Under the pieces are notes generated by a model. The model had not been told where the DNA came from and made no database searches. It was given only the letters and a program-made list of their open reading frames with translations. Shown piece by piece: positions 53,566 to 61,966 of a stretch of 64,000 nucleotides of DNA. Every line of letters starts with the position of its first letter. Within the stretch, counting starts at the first letter, position 1. The stretch covers positions 496,001 through 560,000 of the forward strand of contig NZ_NSDJ01000002.1 in the NCBI RefSeq assembly GCF_003610915.1, written 5' to 3'. The position numbers and the translations under genes were made by a program. The DNA is from Rahnella variigena. Its GTDB lineage: Bacteria; Pseudomonadota; Gammaproteobacteria; Enterobacterales; Enterobacteriaceae.

Positions 53566-54138
53566 ATGTTTACCCGAAATAAAATGGCATGTGCTCTGGC
53601 ATTCTCGTTATTACCTTTTATCAACACGGCAATGGCGGATGATACAGCCGCTAACTCGGTTGAAATCCAGTTCAATGGTCAGGTCAAAGCCCCGACCTGC
53701 ACTATTAACGACAACACGTCTCACTCTGTGGTGTTACCGGAAATCAATTTGCAAAAGGTTGAGGCACTCACCACCGGTCAGGCAACAGCCGATCAGCAAA
53801 AGCGCTTCCAGATTAATGTCAGTTGCGCCACTAAAGCCACCGAGAACGACATTCAACTGACCATCGAAGGTAACAGCGCCAGCGCGACGCCTGAGGTGCT
53901 TTCCAACAGCAGCAATGATGCGGAAAGTGCGCACGGTGTCGGTTTCGAGTTGTTCAGTGAACAGGATCAGAACACGCCATTGCAGGTGAACAGCGTGGTT
54001 CCGGCCAGTGATTACATTGACCGCCTCAATCAGGGCGATGACAACATCAATTTTATCGTGGAATACGCGAAACAGGACGCCACGGTCACGGCCGGAAATG
54101 TCACCTCCAGCGCGACGTTTGCGTTCACTTATAAATAG
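53566..54138 (+). CDS. Fimbrial major subunit
   Basis: I choose the ATG at 53566 with AAGGAA upstream, giving 190 residues and a normal signal peptide cleaved near residue 23 (AMA-DD); the earlier ATG at 53533 would precede it by 11 codons. The mature part has the subunit pattern: an N-terminal strand 'VEIQFNGQVKAPTCTI', a Cys pair ('TCTI' and 'VSCATKA'), and a C-terminal beta strand ending in Tyr ('SATFAFTYK') for chaperone binding. Two stem-loops follow before the usher gene and may favour subunit over usher expression. Confidence 0.9.
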   Translation: MFTRNKMACALAFSLLPFINTAMADDTAANSVEIQFNGQVKAPTCTINDNTSHSVVLPEINLQKVEALTTGQATADQQKRFQINVSCATKATENDIQLTIEGNSASATPEVLSNSSNDAESAHGVGFELFSEQDQNTPLQVNSVVPASDYIDRLNQGDDNINFIVEYAKQDATVTAGNVTSSATFAFTYK

Positions 54139-54170
54139 TCTTCAAGGATATAAAACCTATTAACGGAAAT

Positions 54171-54226
54171 AGCGTCTGGCGCACCTCACTACTTCACCGT
54201 CAGACGCTACCGGGCCGCAAGGCCCG
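54171..54226. terminator. Two stem-loops between fimbrial subunit and usher genes
   Basis: AGCGTCTG (54171-54178) pairs with CAGACGCT (54201-54208), and CGGGCC-GCAA-GGCCCG (54211-54226) forms a second hairpin with a GCAA tetraloop. They precede the usher ATG by 15 bases with no T-tract, so they more likely stabilise upstream mRNA or reduce read-through and usher translation than terminate fully. Confidence 0.65.
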
Positions 54227-54241
54227 GATCCCGCCATCGTT

Positions 54242-56674
54242 ATGAAAATCGTCCCGTGTTGTCTCATCCTTTTTCCGATATCCGCAGCCCATTGTTCGCG
54301 GGCTTACGGTGACGACTTTGATCTGTCACTGATGGAGAAAATGGACAACTTACGCGGCGTTGACACGTCAGTACTGCTCAAAGGCAGCCAGATGCTGGCC
54401 GGTGATTATCCGGTTGCCTTGCTGATCAATAGCGAAGAATTTGGACAGATTACGCAACCTTTTCGTTTAACGCAGGGTTCTGTCCAGCCGGTATTTACCG
54501 CCGTGCAGCTAAAAGCACGCGGAATTGCCACCGACCATGCCCCTGCGGGGCTGCATCCGCTGGCCGCATTTGTTGATAACGCCAGTGTCACTTACGACGC
54601 AGGCAGTGAGAAACTTTCCCTGACGGTGCCCCAGGCCAGGTTGACGCCACCTTCCGGCGATATCGCCCCGCAGCAGGAGTGGAACGCCGGGCTCAATGCC
54701 GCCCGGATCAATTACAACCTCAATCTGCAACGCGACACGGGCGGTCAGAGTCAGAATACCCACAGCGTCAGTTCAACCTTTAATAATGGCCTCAATCTGG
54801 GCAACTGGCGCCTGCGCAACGACGGTTATTTCCGCTATCAGCGTGGTCAGAGCGGCCATTATCAGAGCAGTTCCAGTTATCTCACCCGCGATATCGCCGC
54901 GCTGAAAAGCACCTTTCGCGGCGGGGATTTTTTTACCAACGGCAAGATTTTTTCATCGGTTTCCCTGCGCGGTATAACCCTGTATTCCAGCGAAGACATG
55001 CGTCCCGATAACCAGCGTTTTTTCATGCCTGCGATCAGCGGCACTGCCCGCACTAATGCCACGGTAGTGATCCGCCAGAACGGCTTTGTTATCGATCAGC
55101 GTCGCGTCACGCCCGGCCCGTTTGCTATCCGTGATGTGCACAGCGCCAGCAGCTCCGGCGATCTGGAAATCAGCGTGAATGAAACCGACGGCAGCGTTCA
55201 GCATTTTACGCAGGCTTTTAATGCTATCGCCGCCCTTCTGCCGCCGGGAGTGTTCAGTTACGAGCTCTCCGCCGGGCGCTATCGCAGCAGCGGCGCGGGT
55301 TCGCTGACGCCCTCGCTCTATCAGGCCAGCGCATTTTATGGCCTGAATAACACCTTCACTTTGCTGGCCGGGCAGCAAATGGCCAGCCGTGACGCGTTCC
55401 GCTATCAGAACAGCGGCGGCGGATTAGGTGCCAATCTGCCGTTGCTCGGCGGGATGTCGGTATTGCTTAAGCGCAGCGAAACAAGTGCCACCACGACGAA
55501 CGATGCAGCGCGACAGGGAAAGCAACTGGAAACGCTGTTCGTGCGCACGCTTAATCAGACGCAAAGCACACTGAGCCTGAGCTGGAAACACAAGTACAGC
55601 GCAGATTACCAGGAAGTCAGCGACGCAATCGGCACTGCGCAGCACAGCGCGGGCAGCCTGGCGTATCACGATCAATACAACGTGCAGCTCGACCAGAGTG
55701 TTAAGTCGCTGACCCTGCTGCTGCGTTATACGCAAGACCGTACATGGAACGGTAAAAAGCAGCACAGCTCACGCATCGGTCTCACCATGAATCGCTGGCA
55801 ATCTCAGTTTCAGATTTACTACACGCATCAGCGCGATCTTCGCGGCAGCATCGATAACAGCCTGACGTTAAATGTCCAGATCCCGCTCGGCGAATCGCAG
55901 AACCATCGCGCTGGCTTTAACTCCCTGACCGGCTCACACGGCAGCAGCCAGCAAACAGCGTCCCTGAACGGCTCGTTTCTTGACGATAATCAGTTGAGTT
56001 ACGACGCCAGTATTTCCACCCAGGGAGCGGACAATTCCTCAAACTTATCCGGTACTTACAGTGGTTCAGCCGGGCTGGTGAGCGCCGGGTTGTCTCAGGG
56101 CACAGGGTATCAGCAAACCCTGATCGGCTTTCAGGGCGGCGTACTGGTTCATCATCACGGCATCACGCTCAGCCAGCCGCTGGGCGATACCGTGGTGCTG
56201 GTGCATACGCCGCATACCCGCGATTTGAAAATTGAGAACAATCAGAATGTGTATACCGATCGCTGGGGTAATGCCGTCGTGCCTTACGCGGTGCCATACC
56301 GGGTGAACGATGTCGGGCTCGATCCCAGTTCGTTGAATAAACAGATTGATGTGCCCTCTGCTGTGGAAAGAGTCGTACCCACGCAGGGCGCCATCGTCGA
56401 AGCAGACTTTAATGCACGCCGTCATGACCGGCGCTTCGCCAGAATATCCGACAGCCACCGTCATCCGCTGCCTTTTGGCGTTAGCGTTCAGGATGCCAGT
56501 CAGTCCCCCATGGGCACCGGCGGCGCGGCCGGCGTGCTGCTGGCCGATTTCACTCACCGCCGCTGGCCGCTGACGGTCAGCCGTAATGGCCATGTGCTGT
56601 GCCACATTGCGCAACCCTCCGCTTCCTCCGTGCCCTCTGACGCATCAACATTATGGAAATTATCATGCCTGTAA
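54242..56674 (+). CDS. Fimbrial outer-membrane usher
   Basis: The 810-residue protein is an outer-membrane usher (PapC/FimD family), the pore that assembles chaperone-delivered subunits. Visible are a signal peptide, the N-terminal chaperone-binding region ('FDLSLMEKMDNLRGVDTSVLL', about residues 26-46), the barrel region with 'TRDIAALKSTFRGGDFFTNGKIFSSVSLRG' and 'FAIRDVHSASSSGDLEISVNETDGS', and the C-terminal domain 'ARRHDRRFARISDSHRHPLPFGVSVQD'. It follows two hairpins and its 3' end overlaps the adhesin gene start. No obvious Shine-Dalgarno sequence precedes the ATG, in keeping with low expression. Confidence 0.93.
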   Translation: MKIVPCCLILFPISAAHCSRAYGDDFDLSLMEKMDNLRGVDTSVLLKGSQMLAGDYPVALLINSEEFGQITQPFRLTQGSVQPVFTAVQLKARGIATDHAPAGLHPLAAFVDNASVTYDAGSEKLSLTVPQARLTPPSGDIAPQQEWNAGLNAARINYNLNLQRDTGGQSQNTHSVSSTFNNGLNLGNWRLRNDGYFRYQRGQSGHYQSSSSYLTRDIAALKSTFRGGDFFTNGKIFSSVSLRGITLYSSEDMRPDNQRFFMPAISGTARTNATVVIRQNGFVIDQRRVTPGPFAIRDVHSASSSGDLEISVNETDGSVQHFTQAFNAIAALLPPGVFSYELSAGRYRSSGAGSLTPSLYQASAFYGLNNTFTLLAGQQMASRDAFRYQNSGGGLGANLPLLGGMSVLLKRSETSATTTNDAARQGKQLETLFVRTLNQTQSTLSLSWKHKYSADYQEVSDAIGTAQHSAGSLAYHDQYNVQLDQSVKSLTLLLRYTQDRTWNGKKQHSSRIGLTMNRWQSQFQIYYTHQRDLRGSIDNSLTLNVQIPLGESQNHRAGFNSLTGSHGSSQQTASLNGSFLDDNQLSYDASISTQGADNSSNLSGTYSGSAGLVSAGLSQGTGYQQTLIGFQGGVLVHHHGITLSQPLGDTVVLVHTPHTRDLKIENNQNVYTDRWGNAVVPYAVPYRVNDVGLDPSSLNKQIDVPSAVERVVPTQGAIVEADFNARRHDRRFARISDSHRHPLPFGVSVQDASQSPMGTGGAAGVLLADFTHRRWPLTVSRNGHVLCHIAQPSASSVPSDASTLWKLSCL

Positions 56675-57540
56675 CTCATCGTACTGCCCTGCTGCTGCTC
56701 TCTCTTTGTGCTGCGCTGTCGGGGATTTCGCCGGTCTATGCCGGATCCGGCGGCCTGATGTTATTCAAAGGCGGCACCCTGGCGGTGAAACAAATGCAGA
56801 CCAACGGCAGCCTGCTGGCAACACTGCCCGCCAGCACATTCAGCGGTACAAATCTTTCCGGGGAAAACCTTCAGATTGCTATCACGCAGGCCTCATGGGA
56901 TGAAAATCGGGGGATTTATCAGAGCGGAATTCCAGGCATTGGTTTTAGTTTTTGCACGGAAGATGGCGGAGAGTGCCTGCTGAATGGGAAGTCTTTGTCA
57001 GGAGACATATTGAGCCAGCGGATGCGTAATTTCGCCGTCAGGCTGTACAAAACAGGCGACGTCACGGCGGGTGATTACACCTTACCGGCGCTGCTGACGC
57101 TCAGTTATCAGGGAACCCCGCGGATGACAGTCGGGCTGAGTGCGCTGCGCGTTAATGTCAGCCAGTGCAGCGTCACCCGCGACAATCTGCGGGTCAGATT
57201 CCCGGATACCATACTCAGTAATCGCACCCTGCTGTCGGCGGTGAGTTTCCATATGCCGGTCGTCTGCAAAAATGCAGCAGATTATGACAACATCGCCATC
57301 CATTTCAGTTTCAGCGGCGCACGCCATGACGCACAGCACATTGAAACCGGTTTGCCGGGCATCGCCCTGAGTGTGAAAAATGAGGCGGGAAGGTATGTCG
57401 ATTTCAGCGCCGCCGCCAGCGATCCGCATACCCTGTTTCATGAAACAAGTTACGTAGCCGAACTGACCCGCAACGCCCGCGAAAAGGCGCAGGCGGGGGA
57501 ATTCAATGTCAGCATTACAGCAGAAGTGGAGATGCGCTGA
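56665..57540 (+). CDS. Fimbrial minor subunit / tip adhesin
   Basis: I place the start at the ATG at 56665 (GGAA seven bases upstream), giving 291 residues with a clear signal peptide cleaved near residue 27 (VYA-GS); an ATG four codons earlier is possible. The length, about 100 residues more than the major subunit, and the C-terminal pilin-like domain suggest a two-domain adhesin. It overlaps the end of the usher gene and, at its 3' end, the convergent HD-GYP gene by 26 bases. Receptor specificity cannot be inferred. Confidence 0.82.
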   Translation: MPVTHRTALLLLSLCAALSGISPVYAGSGGLMLFKGGTLAVKQMQTNGSLLATLPASTFSGTNLSGENLQIAITQASWDENRGIYQSGIPGIGFSFCTEDGGECLLNGKSLSGDILSQRMRNFAVRLYKTGDVTAGDYTLPALLTLSYQGTPRMTVGLSALRVNVSQCSVTRDNLRVRFPDTILSNRTLLSAVSFHMPVVCKNAADYDNIAIHFSFSGARHDAQHIETGLPGIALSVKNEAGRYVDFSAAASDPHTLFHETSYVAELTRNAREKAQAGEFNVSITAEVEMR

Positions 57541-58645
57541 GCATTGTCTCTCCGGCAGCCAAAACATCGGCATGCAACGCACCGACCACTTCAGCATCCA
57601 GCCCGCCGCGTTCTGCGGTTTGCTGCATGATGCTGAAGCATTTTTCCGGTGAGCAGGCTGTTTTGTATGAGCGGGCTTCGCGCAGTGCGGCATAGCAATC
57701 GGCGACTGAAATAATGCGTGGCCCGAGATCGAGCTGGACACCGCGCAGGTGGAAGGGGTAGCCCTTTCCGTCCGGTCGTTCATGATGAAAACTGGCCATG
57801 CGGGCAATGTCATGCATACCGGCAATGCGCGAAAGAATTTTCCAGGTGAACTGCGGGTGAATGTGGATCTGACGGCGTTCAAAATCTGTCAGCGCCGATG
57901 TTTTGGTGAGCAACGCGGCGGGAACGACCAGTTTGCCCAGGTCATGCAGTAAACCCGCGACGCGGATGCGCAACACGCCTTTTTTGGAAAACCCGTACAT
58001 TTGCGCAAGCCGGCCAGCAATGTCCGCTACCACTACGGAATGTTGTGCGGCTGAACGGCAATGCTGATCAATGACCGCCGCCAGCAGGGAAGACAAGGCG
58101 GTGAGTTCGTCGTCAGTCAGCACGGTTCCCGCAAACGGTGAAAAGGACGCGGCAGTATTGATCAACGTGGCGGAGGCAAGCTCTGCCCAGAATTTTTTTT
58201 CCAGACCCAGCTCACGTAAAGCGAGAATGTCGTCGAGCTGATAACGGGAACCGATGGAATCGCACAATGTTTCAATCGCGTGTGACGGGTAGTGGCCGCG
58301 GGGGTATTCATGAAGCGCCAGTAAATCCAGATTATCGGCCAGATCAAGCAGGCGACTTTCCGGATGCCGTTGCCCTCTTGCGGCGATGAGGCCTGCGCTG
58401 CCAGCCAGCAAAGGAATGTTTGCGATTCGCCTGACACAATCTTGCGGGGTATGCGCGCCGTGGCTGATATCTCGCAAAAGTGCAGCAATAAAAAGGCGCT
58501 TTTGCACCAGCGGACTGAACCGCCGCTGACGGGCAATATTCATCACGATATAGGCACGCCGCACGCCGCGGTGTCCGTTTTCAGGACTTAACAAATCCAG
58601 CGCAGAGGAAAATCCAATAAGAAAGTCTGTAAAGGTAATATCCAC
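57515..58645 (-). CDS. HD-GYP domain protein, probable c-di-GMP phosphodiesterase
   Basis: I use the GTG at 58645 with GGAG nine bases upstream (376 residues); the frame is open further but without a better start. The C-terminal half is an HD-GYP domain with 'HDLGKLVVP', 'HHERPDGKGYPFHL' and 'RIISVADCYAAL', the residues needed to bind metal and cleave cyclic-di-GMP. The N-terminal half has an HD-like region ('ALLRDISHG') but no recognisable sensor, so it may be degenerate. It is convergent with the fimbrial operon, overlapping the adhesin gene. Control of fimbriae through c-di-GMP is a reasonable inference. Confidence 0.88.
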   Translation of the reverse strand: MDITFTDFLIGFSSALDLLSPENGHRGVRRAYIVMNIARQRRFSPLVQKRLFIAALLRDISHGAHTPQDCVRRIANIPLLAGSAGLIAARGQRHPESRLLDLADNLDLLALHEYPRGHYPSHAIETLCDSIGSRYQLDDILALRELGLEKKFWAELASATLINTAASFSPFAGTVLTDDELTALSSLLAAVIDQHCRSAAQHSVVVADIAGRLAQMYGFSKKGVLRIRVAGLLHDLGKLVVPAALLTKTSALTDFERRQIHIHPQFTWKILSRIAGMHDIARMASFHHERPDGKGYPFHLRGVQLDLGPRIISVADCYAALREARSYKTACSPEKCFSIMQQTAERGGLDAEVVGALHADVLAAGETMLSASPLLL

Positions 58646-58919
58646 GTCACCACTCCGCTCAGTTAACGATGCGAGCAGGAAAACGCATTTCGACGTGGCA
58701 GACAATTTAATTACATAAAGCGGGTATATTTAGATTTTTATTCCTGCATACAGCCTTCAGGCAACATAATAATTTACTTTCTGCATCAGAAGGCTGAGAG
58801 TTTTACATATCCCCGGTTCAGATCCGGCAGGCAAAATTTAGCTTGTATACTATTAATCTGAAGCGTTTTTTAATTCCGACAGAGTGTTGAGTAGTTTTAC
58901 TCATCTCAATCAGGGCAAG

Positions 58920-59702
58920 ATGAAATATCTCATTGATAAAGCAATTGAATTCAACTCAGATGATGGCACGCTGTATTATGCCGCCAGTCAGGATGTCATT
59001 AAACTTCCACTTCCGGCGGCACGTCTGCTGGAAGAGTTTCTTTCATCAGAAGGACGGGATCTGACGCGGGAATATCTGCTCGAAACCGTCTGGGACAACC
59101 ACGGTCTGCACGCTTCGGGCAATAATCTAAATCAGTACGTGAGTATTGTCCGCCGCAATCTGGCGATATTAGATTGCCACGAACTGATCGTTACCCTGCC
59201 GAAAGTCGGTTTTAAACTCAACCCGGCAGTCAGTGTGCGTCGCCTTGAAACAGTGCCGCCTGTGGAACCGGCCTCTGTTACTCCGCTTGCGGTACTGCCG
59301 CCAATACCTGCTGCTTTATCTGCAACTGTCAAACCTGCCCGGCGCGTCCTTTTGATCCTGCTCTGCCTGCTGGTTCTGGCTGGCGTGTCAATGAGTGCAT
59401 GGAAAAACGGAGATGCCACCAACGGCATCACTGAAATAAAACAACCTGACACTGGTTGCGATATTATTTTCCTGAAAGATATTTCGGATGATGAGAAACC
59501 TGCGGTGCTTGAGCGGGTCAGCCACACGCTGAAAGTCAATAATCTGACGTGCAATAAAGGCAATGTCATCATCTATAACAGCGAGTTACCTTATTCGTAT
59601 CAAAACAATGCCAGAACGCTGCTGTCTTTATGCACCCTTGGCAATAATAAAGAAATTATTTCGTGTGATAACTTCTATCACTATAAGTGGGTCGGCCAAT
59701 GA
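58920..59702 (+). CDS. CadC/ToxR-like membrane-bound transcription regulator
   Basis: The ATG at 58920 (AGGGCAAG upstream) gives 260 residues; a GTG 12 codons earlier is the alternative. The N-terminus is an OmpR/CadC-type winged helix ('EEFLSSEGRDLTREYLLETVWDNHGLHASGNNLNQYVSIVRRNL', about 36-79), followed by a Pro/Ala/Val-rich linker, one transmembrane segment (about 142-162) and a small periplasmic domain with three Cys. It is likely to sense an envelope signal. It overlaps the FidL-like gene and lies near the fimbrial operon, which it may control. Confidence 0.87.
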   Translation: MKYLIDKAIEFNSDDGTLYYAASQDVIKLPLPAARLLEEFLSSEGRDLTREYLLETVWDNHGLHASGNNLNQYVSIVRRNLAILDCHELIVTLPKVGFKLNPAVSVRRLETVPPVEPASVTPLAVLPPIPAALSATVKPARRVLLILLCLLVLAGVSMSAWKNGDATNGITEIKQPDTGCDIIFLKDISDDEKPAVLERVSHTLKVNNLTCNKGNVIIYNSELPYSYQNNARTLLSLCTLGNNKEIISCDNFYHYKWVGQ

Positions 59703-60190
59703 TCATGATTAAGAAGAAGTGGTTCTATACATCCGTTATCGCGGTTTGTATTATCGCGGGGGGCATGTTGTATTTATGGCCATCTAAAGATATTCCGACT
59801 TTAAAATGTAAAGCTTTCGGCAAAGTGAATATGGATATTGAGCAGGGACAACTGGTTTTTTCCGTTGTGGAAAGCCTGCAATTTTACGATAAGAACAAGG
59901 GCATTATTCAGTACGAGGGGGATGTGAAATCGGCAAAAGGCAGTACATATCTTGAACGTACTGTTTATCTCAGTCATGGTGTTAAAGTCGATAATAAGAC
60001 CTATCATTTCACTATTGATAAAGTGACGCCGTCACCTTTAGATACCACACCAGATGCTGATTTCGACCAGATGTGGCTGGAGAATACCGGTGATAATGCC
60101 TCTCTAAACATCGGCGTCAGGCGGATTCGTGACCAGGCTTACGTGGTCAGCAGCACGTATTCGCCGCAATTCGTCTGTGTCGCGTATTGA
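59699..60190 (+). CDS. FidL-like membrane protein
   Basis: The ATG overlaps the stop of the CadC-like gene (ATGA). The 163-residue protein has a single N-terminal membrane segment (about 8-25) and a periplasmic domain with two Cys, ending 'YSPQFVCVAY'. The pattern and constant position after ToxR/CadC-like regulators match the FidL-like family. In analogy to other paired systems (ToxS for ToxR), it probably modulates the regulator's periplasmic domain; this is inference. Confidence 0.75.
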   Translation: MIMIKKKWFYTSVIAVCIIAGGMLYLWPSKDIPTLKCKAFGKVNMDIEQGQLVFSVVESLQFYDKNKGIIQYEGDVKSAKGSTYLERTVYLSHGVKVDNKTYHFTIDKVTPSPLDTTPDADFDQMWLENTGDNASLNIGVRRIRDQAYVVSSTYSPQFVCVAY

Positions 60191-60389
60191 AGCCAGCCTC
60201 CTGTTTCAGGTTAATTATCTAATTAATTAAAATATTAAAGGATAAAAACCTATTTATCACATCATCTGACATATAAATTGATGCTGGCTGTGCCTGAGTG
60301 TGTGATAGCTCCTCACGGACGGAACATCCGTCTGACGGCAGAACGGCAAAGACCGCTCAGAGCCGAACACTTAATCAACAGGTAAACAA

Positions 60390-60956
60390 ATGCGTAAGAA
60401 CACAATCAAACTGACTGTCGCTGGCAGTGTAATGGCCGTATTTTTGGCTTTCTCAGGCCAGACTCAGGCTGTTGAACTCGGTGCAAAAGCGGGCACAGAT
60501 TTCACTGAACTAAACGCCGGCATGGGTCGTCAGACATCGGGCCTGTATATCGACGGTAACTGGGCGAAGAACACGAAAAATGGTCGTCAGATCGGCGGTG
60601 CGGCCACAGGCTTTAATATTCCTGTTGGCCCGGCAATGATTAATCTGGGTGCAAAAGCCCTTTACATGCAGGGTTCAACGTCTGATAACGAAGGTGTTGC
60701 ATTTCCCGTCGGCGGCGGTATTACCGTCCCCTTCACCGATAGCCTGGCATTTTATGCCGAGGGTTACAGTGCACCAGATGCATTAAGCAATCGTGTGAAA
60801 TCTTATACCGAAGCGGATGCCGGATTCAGCTGGGTACCGTTTGCACCTGTGAAAGTCAAAGCTGGCTACCGTTATATCGGCCTTGACGGAACAGCAGGGA
60901 ATCCTAATGAGCGCATCATTGATGGCGCATATTTAGGCGCTGAGATGGATTTCTGA
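60390..60956 (+). CDS. YfaZ-family outer-membrane protein
   Basis: This 188-residue protein has a signal peptide (cleavage near residue 27, TQA-VE) and many short amphipathic strands ending in Phe ('GAYLGAEMDF'), typical of small outer-membrane beta-barrels. The 'VELGAKAGTDFTELNAGMG' start of the mature part is characteristic of YfaZ. Function is not established. A ~200-base AT-rich upstream region (60191-60389) holds its promoter. It is not close to coupled genes. Confidence 0.83.
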   Translation: MRKNTIKLTVAGSVMAVFLAFSGQTQAVELGAKAGTDFTELNAGMGRQTSGLYIDGNWAKNTKNGRQIGGAATGFNIPVGPAMINLGAKALYMQGSTSDNEGVAFPVGGGITVPFTDSLAFYAEGYSAPDALSNRVKSYTEADAGFSWVPFAPVKVKAGYRYIGLDGTAGNPNERIIDGAYLGAEMDF

Positions 60957-61037
60957 TTTAACATTTAATTTCCTGCGAAGAGTGCATATTCCATTTTTAG
61001 GGAAGGTGCTCTCTTCTCTATTTTTCAGGGTGTAAGA

Positions 61038-61199
61038 ATGAAAGCCTTATTACGTCTGGTAATCTCCGCCATATTATTATTTTCACTGACCGGATGTGTG
61101 ATGGCGGGTCCTCACGGCCACCACCACGATCCTCATCATGATCATGCGCATCATCATCAGCCGATGCCGTCAAAAAACGGCCATCATCACGGCCGTTGA
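61038..61199 (+). CDS. Small His-rich lipoprotein
   Basis: A 53-residue reading frame with ATG at 61038 and a weak TAAGA upstream. A lipoprotein signal peptide ends in LTGC (lipidated Cys20). The 33 residues after the Cys contain 13 His, in clusters such as HGHHHDPHHDHAHHH, which suggests zinc, nickel or copper binding at the envelope. The last codons contain a stem (AACGGCC/GGCCGTT, 61176-61197) that on the minus strand ends in a T-tract and can serve as terminator for the convergent msr genes. No named family. Confidence 0.72.
   Translation: MKALLRLVISAILLFSLTGCVMAGPHGHHHDPHHDHAHHHQPMPSKNGHHHGR
61172..61197 (-). terminator. Intrinsic terminator of the msrB-msrA unit, inside the His-rich lipoprotein gene
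   Basis: Read on the minus strand, AACGGCC pairs with GGCCGTT across a 9-base loop and is followed by TTTTTG (complement of 61171-61175). This lies 22 bases beyond the msrA stop. Confidence 0.72.
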
Positions 61200-61219
61200 T
61201 ACCGTTGATACTAAGCGGG

Positions 61220-61948
61220 CTACTGCTTCACCAGCGCCGGTTGTTCACGATAATCCGCCGGGAAATGCTGTTTCAAATCTTTTATTTTCGGCAGATCGTT
61301 CACCACAATGTACGGATAGTCCGGGTTATCGTTTAAGAAGTTTTGGTGATAAGCCTCAGCCGGATAAAAGTATGCATTGTTTTCCACTTTCGTCACCAGC
61401 GGTTCGCTGTAACTGTGGCTGGCATCGAGCTGGGCAATGTACGCTTTTGCCACGTCGGCCTGCGCCTGATTGAGCGGGAAAACCGCCGAGCGATACTGAC
61501 TGCCGGTATCCGGTCCCTGACGGTTTAACTCCGTCGGGTTATGCCCTACCGAGAAGAAAATGTGCAACAATTCGCCGTAAGTCACCTGAGTCGGGTCAAA
61601 CGTCACTTTCACAGATTCTGCATGGCCGGTATCGCCGTTGCTCACCTGCTCATAGCTGGCCGTTTGCGCCTCGCCTCCGGCATACCCCGACACCGCGCTG
61701 GTCACGCCTTTCACATGCTGAAACACGCCCTGAATCCCCCAGAAACAGCCACCGGCAAACAGCGCCGTTTCGCTGTGCGACGTTCGCGCAGGCTCATCTT
61801 TTGCCGGTGCCGGGATCACCACCGCCGGTTCTGCGCCACCGCCCCACGACCAGGCGTTATTTTGAAAGGCAAAGGCTGAAGCCAGCACCAGTCCGGCGAT
61901 CAGGCTGTAATTTCGCAAGCTGCGCACTTTTTTAGATGCATTTTTCAT
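61220..61948 (-). CDS. msrA: Exported peptide methionine sulfoxide reductase MsrA
   Basis: MsrA reduces methionine-S-sulfoxide. The 242-residue protein has the catalytic Cys in 'FAGGCFWGIQGVFQHVKGV' (near residue 67) and 'GHAESVKVTFDPTQVTYGELLHIFF'. It starts with a basic segment and a hydrophobic stretch (about 13-31), so it is exported or membrane-anchored, unlike the common cytoplasmic MsrA; an Ala/Pro-rich linker follows. It lies 18 bases after msrB on the same strand. Confidence 0.9.
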   Translation of the reverse strand: MKNASKKVRSLRNYSLIAGLVLASAFAFQNNAWSWGGGAEPAVVIPAPAKDEPARTSHSETALFAGGCFWGIQGVFQHVKGVTSAVSGYAGGEAQTASYEQVSNGDTGHAESVKVTFDPTQVTYGELLHIFFSVGHNPTELNRQGPDTGSQYRSAVFPLNQAQADVAKAYIAQLDASHSYSEPLVTKVENNAYFYPAEAYHQNFLNDNPDYPYIVVNDLPKIKDLKQHFPADYREQPALVKQ

Positions 61949-61966
61949 TGTGAATGTCCTGACTGA

